Positions 6,973-13,880 are shown, numbered from the stretch's first letter. The stretch is 15,778 nt of DNA from Pseudomonadota bacterium (GCA_023432885.1 JAEZEU010000500.1:1-15778); one strand, 5' to 3'. Notes: generated by a model not told the origin, from the letters alone. Program-made: numbers and translations.

Positions 6973-7006
6973 GTCATTCCGGGGCGCGAAGCGAGCCCCG
7001 AATGAC
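6973..7006. repeat. 34-bp palindromic repeat with related ends
   Basis: The ends GTCATTC and GAATGAC, continuing inward as CGGGGC and GCCCC, form a hairpin of about 12 bp with one bulged base and a loop around GCGAAGCGA. The terminal GTCATTCCGGG is shared with the two 81-bp repeats, but the three internal hairpins are missing. It lies between the DUF4189 stop (10 bp away) and the DUF2000 start (12 bp away). It is a minimal relative of the larger element or a separate family with the same ends. Confidence 0.8.
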
Positions 7007-7016
7007 AGTAGCAAAA

Positions 7017-7409
7017 TCATCCCCTGGCGTCGCAGGCCCAGGCGCGGATGACGCATTCCTTGCCGCCGTACTCGTAGCATTTGCGCGTCGCGGCGTTGAG
7101 CGAGGAGGAAATCTTCGGCTTAACGGCATAGCCGTGCGGACCGCACGGATTGGTCATGTCGATCGCGAGCGCGGCGCAGGCTCGCTTCATCGTCACGGTC
7201 GTGCACTGGCCCTTGCATTGCTTGAGCGCGGCGATGCGCGCGTCCTCCTCGGCCGGATAGTCGTAGGCCTGGCCGTAGGCGCCGCACTTGCCGACCGCGA
7301 ACGCGCCGGCAGCCCAGGATTCAGTGATGAGGCGCGAGGCGGCCAGCAGCAGCGTCAGCGCGAGAACAAGCAGCGCACGCCGCTGCGCTTTCGCCGTCGA
7401 AACGATCAA
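7017..7409 (-). CDS. Secreted DUF4189-like cysteine-rich protein, TTG start
   Basis: A predicted secreted or periplasmic protein of 130 residues. A signal peptide is clear: basic AKAQRR, then the hydrophobic ALLVLALTLLLAA, with likely cleavage at about residue 33 (SWA before AGAFAVGKCG). The mature part has eight cysteines (42, 65, 69, 78, 89, 111, 119 and 126), an even number suited to four disulfides. The AxAxGKCGAYGQAYDY and ALKQC patterns resemble DUF4189, a family of unknown function. No ATG precedes the signal peptide nearby. The TTG at 7409 has GGAGG with 5 nt spacing, so I start there; the first internal ATG would remove the signal peptide. The gene lies 94 bp after the molybdopterin fusion gene, read in the same direction. 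Confidence 0.75.
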   Translation of the reverse strand: MIVSTAKAQRRALLVLALTLLLAASRLITESWAAGAFAVGKCGAYGQAYDYPAEEDARIAALKQCKGQCTTVTMKRACAALAIDMTNPCGPHGYAVKPKISSSLNAATRKCYEYGGKECVIRAWACDARG

Positions 7410-7412
7410 AAT

Positions 7413-7436
7413 CCCCTCCCCCAGGGCAATCCGGGG
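7413..7436 (-). promoter_or_regulatory. Ribosome-binding site overlapped by a small hairpin
   Basis: The purine-rich Shine-Dalgarno run GGGGGAGGGG (7422-7413 on the minus strand) decides the TTG start of the DUF4189 gene. A hairpin at 7436-7419 (CCCCGG/CTGGGG with one G-T wobble, 6-nt loop) shares four bases with it and could partly hide it. The hairpin is visible; any effect on translation is inference. Confidence 0.35.
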
Positions 7437-7503
7437 CGAATCTAGGGCGGGGTCGTTTCCACTTGGTGAACGGGAGATTGAAATTGGGAGAGCCGGCGTG
7501 CGG

Positions 7504-9108
7504 TCACCCGCGCCGCGCGGCTTCCAGCCCCTGTGGCGTATCGATGTCGAGGAAAGCGCTGTCGCCTTCGACCGGCACTTCGGTGACCGCCTCGGCATGC
7601 TTGGTAATCAAATGCCGCGCGCCGGTATCGCCATCCAGCGTCATCAACTCTTTGAAGAAGCGGCGCGACCACAGCACGGGATTGCCGCGCCGGCCTCCCG
7701 CGACCGGCACGGTGATCAGATGACCCCGGTCCGGCGCGAAGGCATCGATCAGGCGATCGATCAATTGCGCGTCGATCAACGGCATGTCGCCGAGGCAGAC
7801 GATGGCGCCATCCGCCTTGTCGCAGACCGCTGCAATTCCGGCCTTCACCGAGCTTGCGAGTCCGCCGGCGAAATCGGGATTGCGCACGAACTTCACCTTC
7901 AATCCCTCGAGCGCCTGTTCGACCAGTTCGGCCTGATGGCCGGTGACGACGATCACGTCCGTCGCCTTGGAGGCCAGCGCCTGCTCGGCAACGATCCGTA
8001 CCAGCTTCTTGCCGTTGAGTTCGGCGAGCAGCTTGTTCGGACCGCCCATCCGCGTCGAGCGACCGGCCGCGAGCACGATGGCAGAGACGTTGCGGTTGCC
8101 CTCCGTGTCGGGGACGCTGCGCGGCTGGCCGCGCGTGACGATTTCCATCAACAAGCCGCCGACACCCATCCCTGTGAGATCGGCACGGGTCACCTTGAGA
8201 CCGGCGAGCAGCCGCATCAGCACCCAGTCAAAGCCGTTCTCGACCGGCGAGCGCGCGCAGCCGGGCGCACCCAGCACCGGAACGCCGCCGGCATCGCCGA
8301 TCAACAGGAGATTGCCGGGGTCGACCGGCATGCCGAAATGCACGATGGCGCCGCCGATTTCCGTGATCGCGGCGGGAATGACGTCGCGGCGATCGGCTAT
8401 CGCCGACGCTCCAAATACGATCACGAGTTCGGCACCGAGCCCGAGCAATTCCTTGATCGATGCAGCCAGCAGCCTTTCGTCGTGGGGCACACGCCGCTCG
8501 GCAATGATGGCGGCGCCGGCCGGCGCCAGCCGTTCGGCGGTAACGCGCAGCGTCTTGTCGATCACCTTTGGCGAAAGACCAGGCCGCTGGGTCGAGACGA
8601 TGCCGACCTTCTTGATGACATAAGGCGCAACACGCAGCGTATCCCTCCCCGCCACCGCGACGGCAGCATCGCGCAAGCCTGCTTCGACGCCGAACGGGAT
8701 CAGCTTTACGGTTGCGATCATCTCGCCCTCGACGACCGGCTTGAAGGCCGGCAATGTCGCCAGCGTGATCGCTTCATCCACGCCGTTGATGCGATCCACC
8801 GCGGTGCGGTCGACCACCAGCACGCCCGCGCGCGCCGCGAACAGGTTCGACCGGCCGGTGAAAGCGCGCTCGACATTGACGCCATCGCCGGCCACGGCCT
8901 GCGCGATGCTGGCGGCAGCGACGTCTTCGGAGACGTCGCCCTGCTCGAGCCGGACAACTACGATCTCCTTCACGCCGGCCTTTTCGAGCGCTTCCGCCTC
9001 GGCGTCCCCAACGGTGGTGCCCTTCTTGAGCACCAGCGCGCCTTGGCGCAGCGTGTGCACGGTTACGCCGCCGATCGCTTCCCTGGGACTGGCCGGGCCG
9101 AATTTCAT
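7504..9108 (-). CDS. Molybdopterin-binding domain fused to MocA-like nucleotidyltransferase
   Basis: A 534-residue two-domain cytoplasmic protein for molybdenum cofactor handling. Residues 1 to about 335 form a MoeA/MogA-like molybdopterin-binding region. It contains STQRPGLSPKVIDKT (172-186), GASAIADRRDVIPAAI (233-248), MPVDPGNLLLIG (260-271) and GAPGCARSP (280-288). Residues 340-534 form a MobA/MocA-type transferase: nucleotide loop LAAGRSTRMGGPNKLL (346-361), GDMPLI (440-445), GNPVLW (475-480) and GDTGAR (493-498). MocA adds CMP to molybdopterin to make the cytosine dinucleotide form used by xanthine-oxidase-family enzymes such as CO dehydrogenase. The fusion could bind Mo-molybdopterin and hand it to the cytidylyltransferase. 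Its start overlaps the XdhC C-domain stop as ATGA, tying it to cofactor insertion. CTP as substrate is inferred from context. Confidence 0.9.
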   Translation of the reverse strand: MKFGPASPREAIGGVTVHTLRQGALVLKKGTTVGDAEAEALEKAGVKEIVVVRLEQGDVSEDVAAASIAQAVAGDGVNVERAFTGRSNLFAARAGVLVVDRTAVDRINGVDEAITLATLPAFKPVVEGEMIATVKLIPFGVEAGLRDAAVAVAGRDTLRVAPYVIKKVGIVSTQRPGLSPKVIDKTLRVTAERLAPAGAAIIAERRVPHDERLLAASIKELLGLGAELVIVFGASAIADRRDVIPAAITEIGGAIVHFGMPVDPGNLLLIGDAGGVPVLGAPGCARSPVENGFDWVLMRLLAGLKVTRADLTGMGVGGLLMEIVTRGQPRSVPDTEGNRNVSAIVLAAGRSTRMGGPNKLLAELNGKKLVRIVAEQALASKATDVIVVTGHQAELVEQALEGLKVKFVRNPDFAGGLASSVKAGIAAVCDKADGAIVCLGDMPLIDAQLIDRLIDAFAPDRGHLITVPVAGGRRGNPVLWSRRFFKELMTLDGDTGARHLITKHAEAVTEVPVEGDSAFLDIDTPQGLEAARRG

Positions 9109-9806
9109 GCCGCCTGTTCTTTTTCCTTGGGTGGCAGCCGCAGCTGCGCGGTGATCTCGGCCATGATGGCAACAGCGATCTCCGATGGCGACACCGCGCC
9201 GATGTCGAGCCCGATCGGCGCGTGGATACGCGCGATATCAGCCTCGGAAGCGCCCTGCGCCCTCAGCCGTTCCGCGCGCTTGGCATGGGTCTTCCGCGAG
9301 CCGAGCGCGCCGATATAGAAGCAGTCCTTGGCGAACGCATGCAGCAACGCCGGATCGTCGATCTTGGGATCATGGGTCACAGCCACGAAGGCGGTGTAGT
9401 GGTCGATGTTGAGCGGCGGCAGGGCCACGTCAGGCCACTCGGCGATCAGCGGCACGTCGGGAAAACGTTCGGGGCTGGCAAAGGCCGTACGCGGATCGAC
9501 CACGGTGACGTCGTAATCCAGCGACCGCGCCAGCGGCGCAAGCGCCTGGCTGATATGGACCGCGCCGATGATCACAAGCTTCGCCGTCGGCGCGTAGACA
9601 TTGAGGAACAACTTCTTGCCGCCAACCTCGACATTGCCGCTCTTGCCCATGCGCAATTGCTTGGAAAGCTCGGCGCGGAGCGGATCGGCGGCGATGTCCT
9701 TGGCCTTCACAAGGCGCTGCTCGCCATCAGCGGTGTCGGTAACAACAATGACCGGACGGCGAGCGGCACGCTCGGCATTCAACTCCTTAAGGATCTCGAT
9801 CTTCAC
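9105..9806 (-). CDS. XdhC C-terminal (Rossmann) domain protein
   Basis: This 233-residue protein corresponds to the C-terminal half of XdhC/CoxF, which binds molybdenum cofactor and assists its insertion into xanthine-dehydrogenase-family enzymes. Landmarks are LVIIGAVHISQALAPLA (77-93), VVDPR (102-106), VTHDPKIDD (143-151), YIGALGSRKT (164-173) and IGLDIGAVSPSEIAVAI (198-214). The first nucleotide-binding loop reads GAVHIS where XdhC proteins usually have GAGHVG, so two glycines are replaced and dinucleotide binding may be weak. The GTG at 9806 is the only sensible start: it lies 2 bp after the stop of the N-domain gene, with AAGG about 10 nt upstream. It is encoded separately from the N-terminal domain and coupled by ATGA to the following fusion gene. 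Confidence 0.88.
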   Translation of the reverse strand: MKIEILKELNAERAARRPVIVVTDTADGEQRLVKAKDIAADPLRAELSKQLRMGKSGNVEVGGKKLFLNVYAPTAKLVIIGAVHISQALAPLARSLDYDVTVVDPRTAFASPERFPDVPLIAEWPDVALPPLNIDHYTAFVAVTHDPKIDDPALLHAFAKDCFYIGALGSRKTHAKRAERLRAQGASEADIARIHAPIGLDIGAVSPSEIAVAIMAEITAQLRLPPKEKEQAA

Positions 9807-9808
9807 GG

Positions 9809-10132
9809 CTAGCCAACCTTCTCGACGAAGACGCGGATAGTGCCGCCGCAGGACAGGCCGACGTTCCACGCGGTCTCGTCCGCGACGCCGAACTCCAGCA
9901 TCTTGGGTTTGCCGCTGGCAATCACGTCCAGCGCTTCGGTGACGACAGCGCCCTCGACGCAGCCGCCGGAGACTGACCCCAGAAACGTGCCGTCGTCATT
10001 GATGACGAGGCTGGAGCCTGCGGGGCGCGGCGCAGAGCCCCAGGTTTCGACCACGGTGGCGAGCGCCACGCCATGGCCGGCATTCTGCCAGTCCTCGGCG
10101 GCTTTCAGAATGTCTTCGTCGCGGTTGAGCAT
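9809..10132 (-). CDS. XdhC/CoxI N-terminal domain protein (CoxF-like)
   Basis: A free-standing 107-residue XdhC_CoxI domain. The conserved blocks are GSAPRPAGS (32-40), GSVSGGCVEG (52-61, with C58) and GLSCGGTIRVFVE (92-104, with C95). The two cysteine-containing loops are the family hallmarks and are thought to hold the cofactor or its sulfur during insertion. In many bacteria this domain is joined to the Rossmann domain in one chain; here the partner is the next gene, 2 bp away and in another frame. GAGG lies 7 nt before the ATG. It begins 13 bp after the coxE stop codon, so it is part of the same operon. Its likely role is maturation of the molybdenum hydroxylase encoded by this cluster. 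Confidence 0.9.
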   Translation of the reverse strand: MLNRDEDILKAAEDWQNAGHGVALATVVETWGSAPRPAGSSLVINDDGTFLGSVSGGCVEGAVVTEALDVIASGKPKMLEFGVADETAWNVGLSCGGTIRVFVEKVG

Positions 10133-10145
10133 GGCAGGGCCTCGT

Positions 10146-11354
10146 TCAGGCTACGGAGCGGATCAAGCTGCGGTGGTGCGGCGGAAGCGGCGCCGAAAGC
10201 GCCTCGACCAGCCCTTCGATCGAACTCAAGTTATGCACCGGGCGGAATTCGTCAACGTGTGGCAGCATCATTTTGATGCCCTGCGCCTTGGCTTCGAAGC
10301 CGCTGTAGCGCAGCAGCGGGTTGAGCCAGATCAGCCGGCGGCAGGAGCGGTGCAGCCGGTCCATCTCGAAGGCGAGATTGTCATCGGCCTCGCGCTCCAG
10401 ACCGTCGGAGATCAGGAGCACGATGGCGCCCTGCCCGAGCACGCGGCGCGCCCACAGCTTGTTGAAGGTATGCAGGGAAGTCGCGATGCGGGTGCCGCCG
10501 GCCCAGTCCTCCACCGACTGCGAGCAGCTCGCCAGCGCCTCGTCGGGATCCTTGGCGCGCAGCGCCCGTGTCACATTGGTGAGCCTCGTGCCGAACAAAA
10601 ATACCGAAACCCGCTTGCGGGCGTCGGTGATGGCGTGGAGAAAATGCAGGAATAGCCGCGTGTACTCGCTCATCGAGCCGGAGATGTCGAGCAGCGCCAC
10701 GATCGGCGCCGGCTTCTCGATCCGACCGAGCTTTCTGATGTCGATGATCTCGCCGGACGTGCGCAAGCTGCGGCGGATGGTGCGGCGCATGTCGAGGCGA
10801 AGCCCGCGCGGGTCGGGCTGATGCCGGCGGGTGACGAGTTCGGCCTGCGGCAGCTGCATCCTGGCGACGGCACGGATCACCTGCGCGATCTCGGCCGCGC
10901 TCATCTGCGCAAAGTCCTTCTTCTGCAGGATCTCCTTGTCGGAAACAGAAAGCCGCAATTCCTGCTCCTGCGCCTGCGGCATTTCTTCGCGCATCGCCGG
11001 CTGGGACATCGCCTCTTGCACGCGGCGCGAGGCCGGCGGCGGCTTCTTTTTCGCTTGATCAGGCAGCGGCACCGAATCCAGCATGTGCTTCCAGTCCTCG
11101 GCCGCACGGAAGAACAGCTCGAACGCCTGCGCAAAGATCAGCGCATGCTCGTGGCGCTTGACGAAGATCGCCTCCAGCGTGGTGTAGACATCGCCGCGGT
11201 TGCCGATGTCGATCACCTGCAGCGCGTTCATGGCGTCGATGACCGAGCCCGGACCGACCGGCAGGCCAGCCGCGCGCAATGCGCGGGCAAAGCCGACGAC
11301 GTTGTCGGCCATTTGGCCGGTAGGCGGATTGAGGTGGTCGATGGCCGTTGGCAT
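10146..11354 (-). CDS. coxE: VWA domain protein CoxE
   Basis: A 402-residue cytoplasmic von Willebrand A-domain protein of the CoxE family. The C-terminal half carries an intact metal-ion adhesion site: D223-I-S225-G-S227, T288 in GGT and D317 in ISDGLE. The N-terminal half is helical, with a basic and proline-rich stretch around 100-125 and the RRTIRRSLRTSGE segment (190-202) just before the VWA domain, typical of CoxE. In Oligotropha CO dehydrogenase, CoxE works with the AAA+ protein CoxD to build the Mo-Cu centre. The coxD gene lies immediately upstream here. AGAGGA sits 5 nt before the ATG at 11354. The 111-bp gap to coxD is mostly filled by the second 81-bp repeat. Family assignment is secure; the metal centre served depends on the absent large subunit. 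Confidence 0.93.
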   Translation of the reverse strand: MPTAIDHLNPPTGQMADNVVGFARALRAAGLPVGPGSVIDAMNALQVIDIGNRGDVYTTLEAIFVKRHEHALIFAQAFELFFRAAEDWKHMLDSVPLPDQAKKKPPPASRRVQEAMSQPAMREEMPQAQEQELRLSVSDKEILQKKDFAQMSAAEIAQVIRAVARMQLPQAELVTRRHQPDPRGLRLDMRRTIRRSLRTSGEIIDIRKLGRIEKPAPIVALLDISGSMSEYTRLFLHFLHAITDARKRVSVFLFGTRLTNVTRALRAKDPDEALASCSQSVEDWAGGTRIATSLHTFNKLWARRVLGQGAIVLLISDGLEREADDNLAFEMDRLHRSCRRLIWLNPLLRYSGFEAKAQGIKMMLPHVDEFRPVHNLSSIEGLVEALSAPLPPHHRSLIRSVA

Positions 11355-11366
11355 CTTAATCCTCTC

Positions 11367-11447
11367 GTCATTCCGGGATGGTCCGAAGGACCAGACCCGG
11401 AATCTAGAGATTCCGGGTTCGATGCTGACGCATCGCCCCGGAATGAC
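11367..11447. repeat. 81-bp cloverleaf-like palindromic repeat, copy 2
   Basis: Same length, orientation and architecture as the copy at 1531-1611: an 11-bp closing stem from GTCATTCCGGG/CCCGGAATGAC around three hairpins. The three differences are a C-to-A change in the 2-nt loop of the central hairpin, a G-to-A change in the 4-nt loop of the third hairpin, and a G-to-C change in the single linking base before the closing stem. None touches a paired position. It lies between the coxD stop and the coxE start, 12 bp from the coxE ATG, and interrupts an otherwise compact operon. Confidence 0.9.
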
Positions 11448-11465
11448 GGGACTCTTACAAGCGAC

Positions 11466-12374
11466 TCAGTTCTCGCTCGTCGCTTCCTTCAAAACCTTCT
11501 GCAGTCCCTCGCCCTGCATGCGCGCGATGTCGTCCTGGTATTTCAGGAGCGCGCCGAGGGTGTCGCCGACCACCTGCGGGGTCAGCGAGCGGGCATCGAG
11601 CTCGGTCAGTGCCGTGGCCCAGTCGATGGTCTCGGCGACGCCCGGCGACTTGTAGAAATCCTGATCGCGCAGCGTCTGCACGAAATGCACGACCTGCTGC
11701 GACAGTTTTGCGGAGATGCCGGGCACGCGGCTCTTGATGATGGCAAGCTCGCGCTCGGCCGAGGGGTAATCGACCCAATGGTAAAGACAGCGGCGCTTCA
11801 GAGCGTCATGGATCTCGCGGGTGCGATTGGAGGTGATGATGACGATCGGCGGATGCGGCGCCTTCACCGTGCCGAATTCGGGGATGGTAACCTGAAAGTC
11901 GGAGAGGATTTCGAGGAGATAGGCCTCGAAAGCCTCGTCGGCGCGGTCGAGTTCGTCGATCAGCAGCACCGGGCTGCCGGCGACATCAGGCTCCAGCGCC
12001 TGCAACAGCGGCCGCTTGATCAGATAGCGCTCGGCAAAAATGTCCGACGACAATTGCTCGCGGTCGGTCTCGCCCGCGGCTTCCGACAGGCGAATCGCAA
12101 TCATCTGCGCGGCGCTGTTCCATTCGTAGACCGCGGAGGAGACGTCGAGGCCTTCGTAGCATTGCAGGCGGATCAGTTTGCGGCCGAGCGCGGCCGCCAG
12201 CACCTTTGCGATCTCGGTCTTGCCGACGCCAGCCTCGCCTTCCAGGAACAGTGGCCGGCCCATGCGCAGCGAAAGATAAGTCACCGTCGCCAGCGACCGC
12301 TCGGCGAAATAGCCGCGCGATGTAAGAAGCTCCAGCATCGCATCGACGGATGTTGGAAGCGCCGATGCACTCAT
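11466..12374 (-). CDS. coxD: MoxR-type AAA+ ATPase CoxD
   Basis: A 302-residue AAA+ ATPase of the MoxR/CoxD branch. Walker A is GEAGVGKT (46-53), Walker B is VLLIDELDRAD (136-146), and sensor 1 is TSN (181-183). The ALKRRCLYHW segment (191-200) carries the usual arginines of this branch. CoxD proteins are chaperone ATPases; in CO dehydrogenase CoxD is needed to insert sulfur and copper and activate the molybdenum site. Pairing with the downstream VWA gene is the standard MoxR-VWA arrangement. The start at the ATG at 12374 gives MSASALPTSVDAMLELLTSR, which fits the family; an upstream in-frame start overlaps the coxM end and adds unrelated residues. The Shine-Dalgarno match is weak (GAGAG at about 10 nt). 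coxM ends 28 bp upstream. Confidence 0.92.
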   Translation of the reverse strand: MSASALPTSVDAMLELLTSRGYFAERSLATVTYLSLRMGRPLFLEGEAGVGKTEIAKVLAAALGRKLIRLQCYEGLDVSSAVYEWNSAAQMIAIRLSEAAGETDREQLSSDIFAERYLIKRPLLQALEPDVAGSPVLLIDELDRADEAFEAYLLEILSDFQVTIPEFGTVKAPHPPIVIITSNRTREIHDALKRRCLYHWVDYPSAERELAIIKSRVPGISAKLSQQVVHFVQTLRDQDFYKSPGVAETIDWATALTELDARSLTPQVVGDTLGALLKYQDDIARMQGEGLQKVLKEATSEN

Positions 12375-12402
12375 GGGACCGCCACTCTCAGAACAAGGAA
12401 CG

Positions 12403-13209
12403 TCACTCGCGGTCGGTTGCCGCCTGCACCGCACGGCGTGCCAGCACGCCGATCAGATGAGCGCGATATTCGGCGCTGCCATGCAGGTCGCTGTTCAGGC
12501 CCTCGGCGGAGACCGTGAGTCCGTCGAGCACCTTATGCGAGAATCGCTTCTTCAAGGCCTCCTCGAACGCGGTCAGGCGGAAAACGCCGTTGGAGCCGGC
12601 GCCGGTGACAGCGACGCGCACGTCGGCGGGACGCTTGGCCGCGAACACACCCACCAACGCATAACGCGAGGCCTGGTTGCGGAATTTGATGTAGGCCGCC
12701 TTCTTCGGCAGCGGGAACATCACTCTGGCAATGATCTCGTCGGCCTCGAGGGCGGTCGTGAACAGACCCTGGAAGAACTCCTCGGCCTTCAGACGGCGTT
12801 TGTTGGTGACGATGGTGGCATCGAGCGCCATCACGGCGGCGGGATAGTCCGCGGTCGGATCGTTGTTGGCGAGCGAACCGCCGATGGTGCCCTTGTGGCG
12901 CACTGCGGGATCGCCGATCTGGCCGGCAAGCTCAGCCAACGCCGGGATCGCTTCACGCACGGTCGCCGAGCCTGCAACGTCGGCATGTTTCGCGGTGGCG
13001 CCGATCACCAGCGATCGGCCCTTCATCTCGATCGCATCGAGCCCCTCAACATGGGAAATATCGATCAGATGCGGCGGGCTCGCCAGGCGCTGCTTCATGA
13101 CCGGCACCAGCGTGTGACCGCCGGCGATGACCTTGGCGTCCTCGTTCTTGGCCAGCAAGTTGGCGGCCTGACGAACGGTCGCGGGACGATGATATTTGAA
13201 TTCGTACAT
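12403..13209 (-). CDS. coxM: Molybdenum hydroxylase FAD-binding subunit (CoxM-like)
   Basis: This 268-residue protein is the medium, FAD-carrying subunit of a xanthine-oxidase-family hydroxylase such as CO dehydrogenase. It shows the two flavin-contacting motifs: AGGHTLVPVMKQRL (29-42) and TIGGSLANNDPTADYPA (108-124), in the PCMH-type FAD fold. The C-terminal CO-dehydrogenase flavoprotein domain follows (about 165-265). FAD passes electrons from the iron-sulfur subunit to the acceptor. Its length is close to the usual 270-290 residues. coxS ends 32 bp upstream. In many clusters the large subunit gene coxL would lie next to these two, but it is missing here. Only GGGAA is seen as a weak ribosome-binding site. 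The name CoxM rests on cluster context; the substrate could be other than CO. Confidence 0.9.
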   Translation of the reverse strand: MYEFKYHRPATVRQAANLLAKNEDAKVIAGGHTLVPVMKQRLASPPHLIDISHVEGLDAIEMKGRSLVIGATAKHADVAGSATVREAIPALAELAGQIGDPAVRHKGTIGGSLANNDPTADYPAAVMALDATIVTNKRRLKAEEFFQGLFTTALEADEIIARVMFPLPKKAAYIKFRNQASRYALVGVFAAKRPADVRVAVTGAGSNGVFRLTAFEEALKKRFSHKVLDGLTVSAEGLNSDLHGSAEYRAHLIGVLARRAVQAATDRE

Positions 13210-13241
13210 GAGGAGTTTCCCGATCGCAGACGCGATGAAGC

Positions 13242-13727
13242 TTAAGCGCGGTCCGACTTGGCCATCGCCTTGGCACCCGCGGCGATCGACACGACGATGT
13301 TCTGATAACCGGTGCAGCGGCAGAGATTGCCCTCCAGCTCCTCGCGGATGACTTCATCCGAGAGGTCGTGCCCCTTGCGATGAACGATGTCCACCGCCGT
13401 CATGATCATTCCGGGCGTGCAGAAACCACACTGCAGGCCGTGATGCTCGCGGAAGGCTTCCTGCATCGGATGAAGCGGCGCGCCATCCGGCGCGAGGCCC
13501 TCGATGGTCTTGATCTCATGGCCGTCGGCCATCACCGCAAGGGTCGTGCAGGACTTCACCGCCTTGCCGTCCAGATGCACGACACAGGCGCCGCACTGCG
13601 AGGTATCGCAGCCGACATGGGTGCCGGTCAGCCGCAGGTTTTCGCGCAAGAACTGCACCAGCAACGTGCGGGGGTCCACATTGGCGTTGACGGGATTGCC
13701 GTTCACGATCAGGGAAATTTTGGCCAT
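13242..13727 (-). CDS. coxS: Molybdenum hydroxylase [2Fe-2S] subunit (CoxS-like)
   Basis: This 161-residue small subunit carries two [2Fe-2S] clusters that pass electrons from the molybdenum site to FAD. The N-terminal ferredoxin-type cluster uses C40, C45, C48 and C60 (GCDTSQCGAC). The C-terminal helical cluster uses C100, C103, C136 and C138 (CGFCTPGM and CRCTGYQNI). All eight ligands are present. The CDTSxCGAC form is the one seen in CO dehydrogenase CoxS and relatives. I take the ATG at 13727, with AGAG 5-7 nt upstream, over the GTG two codons earlier. A candidate promoter lies upstream, so coxS may start its own transcript rather than depend on coxG. The catalytic partner gene coxL is not in the window. 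Confidence 0.93.
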   Translation of the reverse strand: MAKISLIVNGNPVNANVDPRTLLVQFLRENLRLTGTHVGCDTSQCGACVVHLDGKAVKSCTTLAVMADGHEIKTIEGLAPDGAPLHPMQEAFREHHGLQCGFCTPGMIMTAVDIVHRKGHDLSDEVIREELEGNLCRCTGYQNIVVSIAAGAKAMAKSDRA

Positions 13728-13792
13728 CAGCACTCTCTAATCTGTCCTGCCGCAGCGCGGCAAAACAGGCGGTTTCGGGCTTTTCGGGGCGG

Positions 13793-13821
13793 ATAATATG
13801 GGCCAGTCTGGCAATGGGCAA
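13793..13821 (-). promoter_or_regulatory. Candidate coxS promoter with palindrome in spacer
   Basis: On the minus strand, TTGCCC (13821-13816) and TATTAT (13798-13793) are 17 bp apart, matching sigma-70 consensus at 4/6 and 5/6. A small palindrome GCCAG-T-CTGGC (13802-13812) lies in the spacer and could be a regulator site. The leader would be about 60 nt and contains a short hairpin at 13748-13762 (TGCCGC/GCGGCA). It is a prediction from spacing and match only. Confidence 0.45.
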
Positions 13822-13880
13822 CCTTTGGAGCCACCCATCTGGGACATGGCTTGGTATGACTTTGGTAGCCGTCAGGCGGC

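Noticed and set aside
7288..9318. 676-codon plus-strand open frame opposite the molybdopterin fusion and XdhC genes
   Set aside because: No recognisable domain, low-complexity composition, no ribosome-binding site; typical antisense open frame of a high-GC genome.
9809..9811. Programmed frameshift joining the XdhC halves
   Set aside because: The sequence around the stop (GAAAAGGTTGGCTAG and the surrounding bases) has no slippery heptamer or downstream pseudoknot that I can see, and a GTG with an upstream AAGG explains separate translation.
10821..12518. 565-codon plus-strand open frame opposite coxE and coxD
   Set aside because: It reads straight through the palindromic repeat and both opposing genes, with antisense-type composition and no motifs.
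13734..13880. Remnant of coxL or a small proline-rich peptide gene between coxG and coxS
   Set aside because: Translations of this gap show no molybdopterin large-subunit motif. The 36-codon frame ending in GRTD lacks a ribosome-binding site and resembles nothing I know; the region is better explained as promoter and leader.
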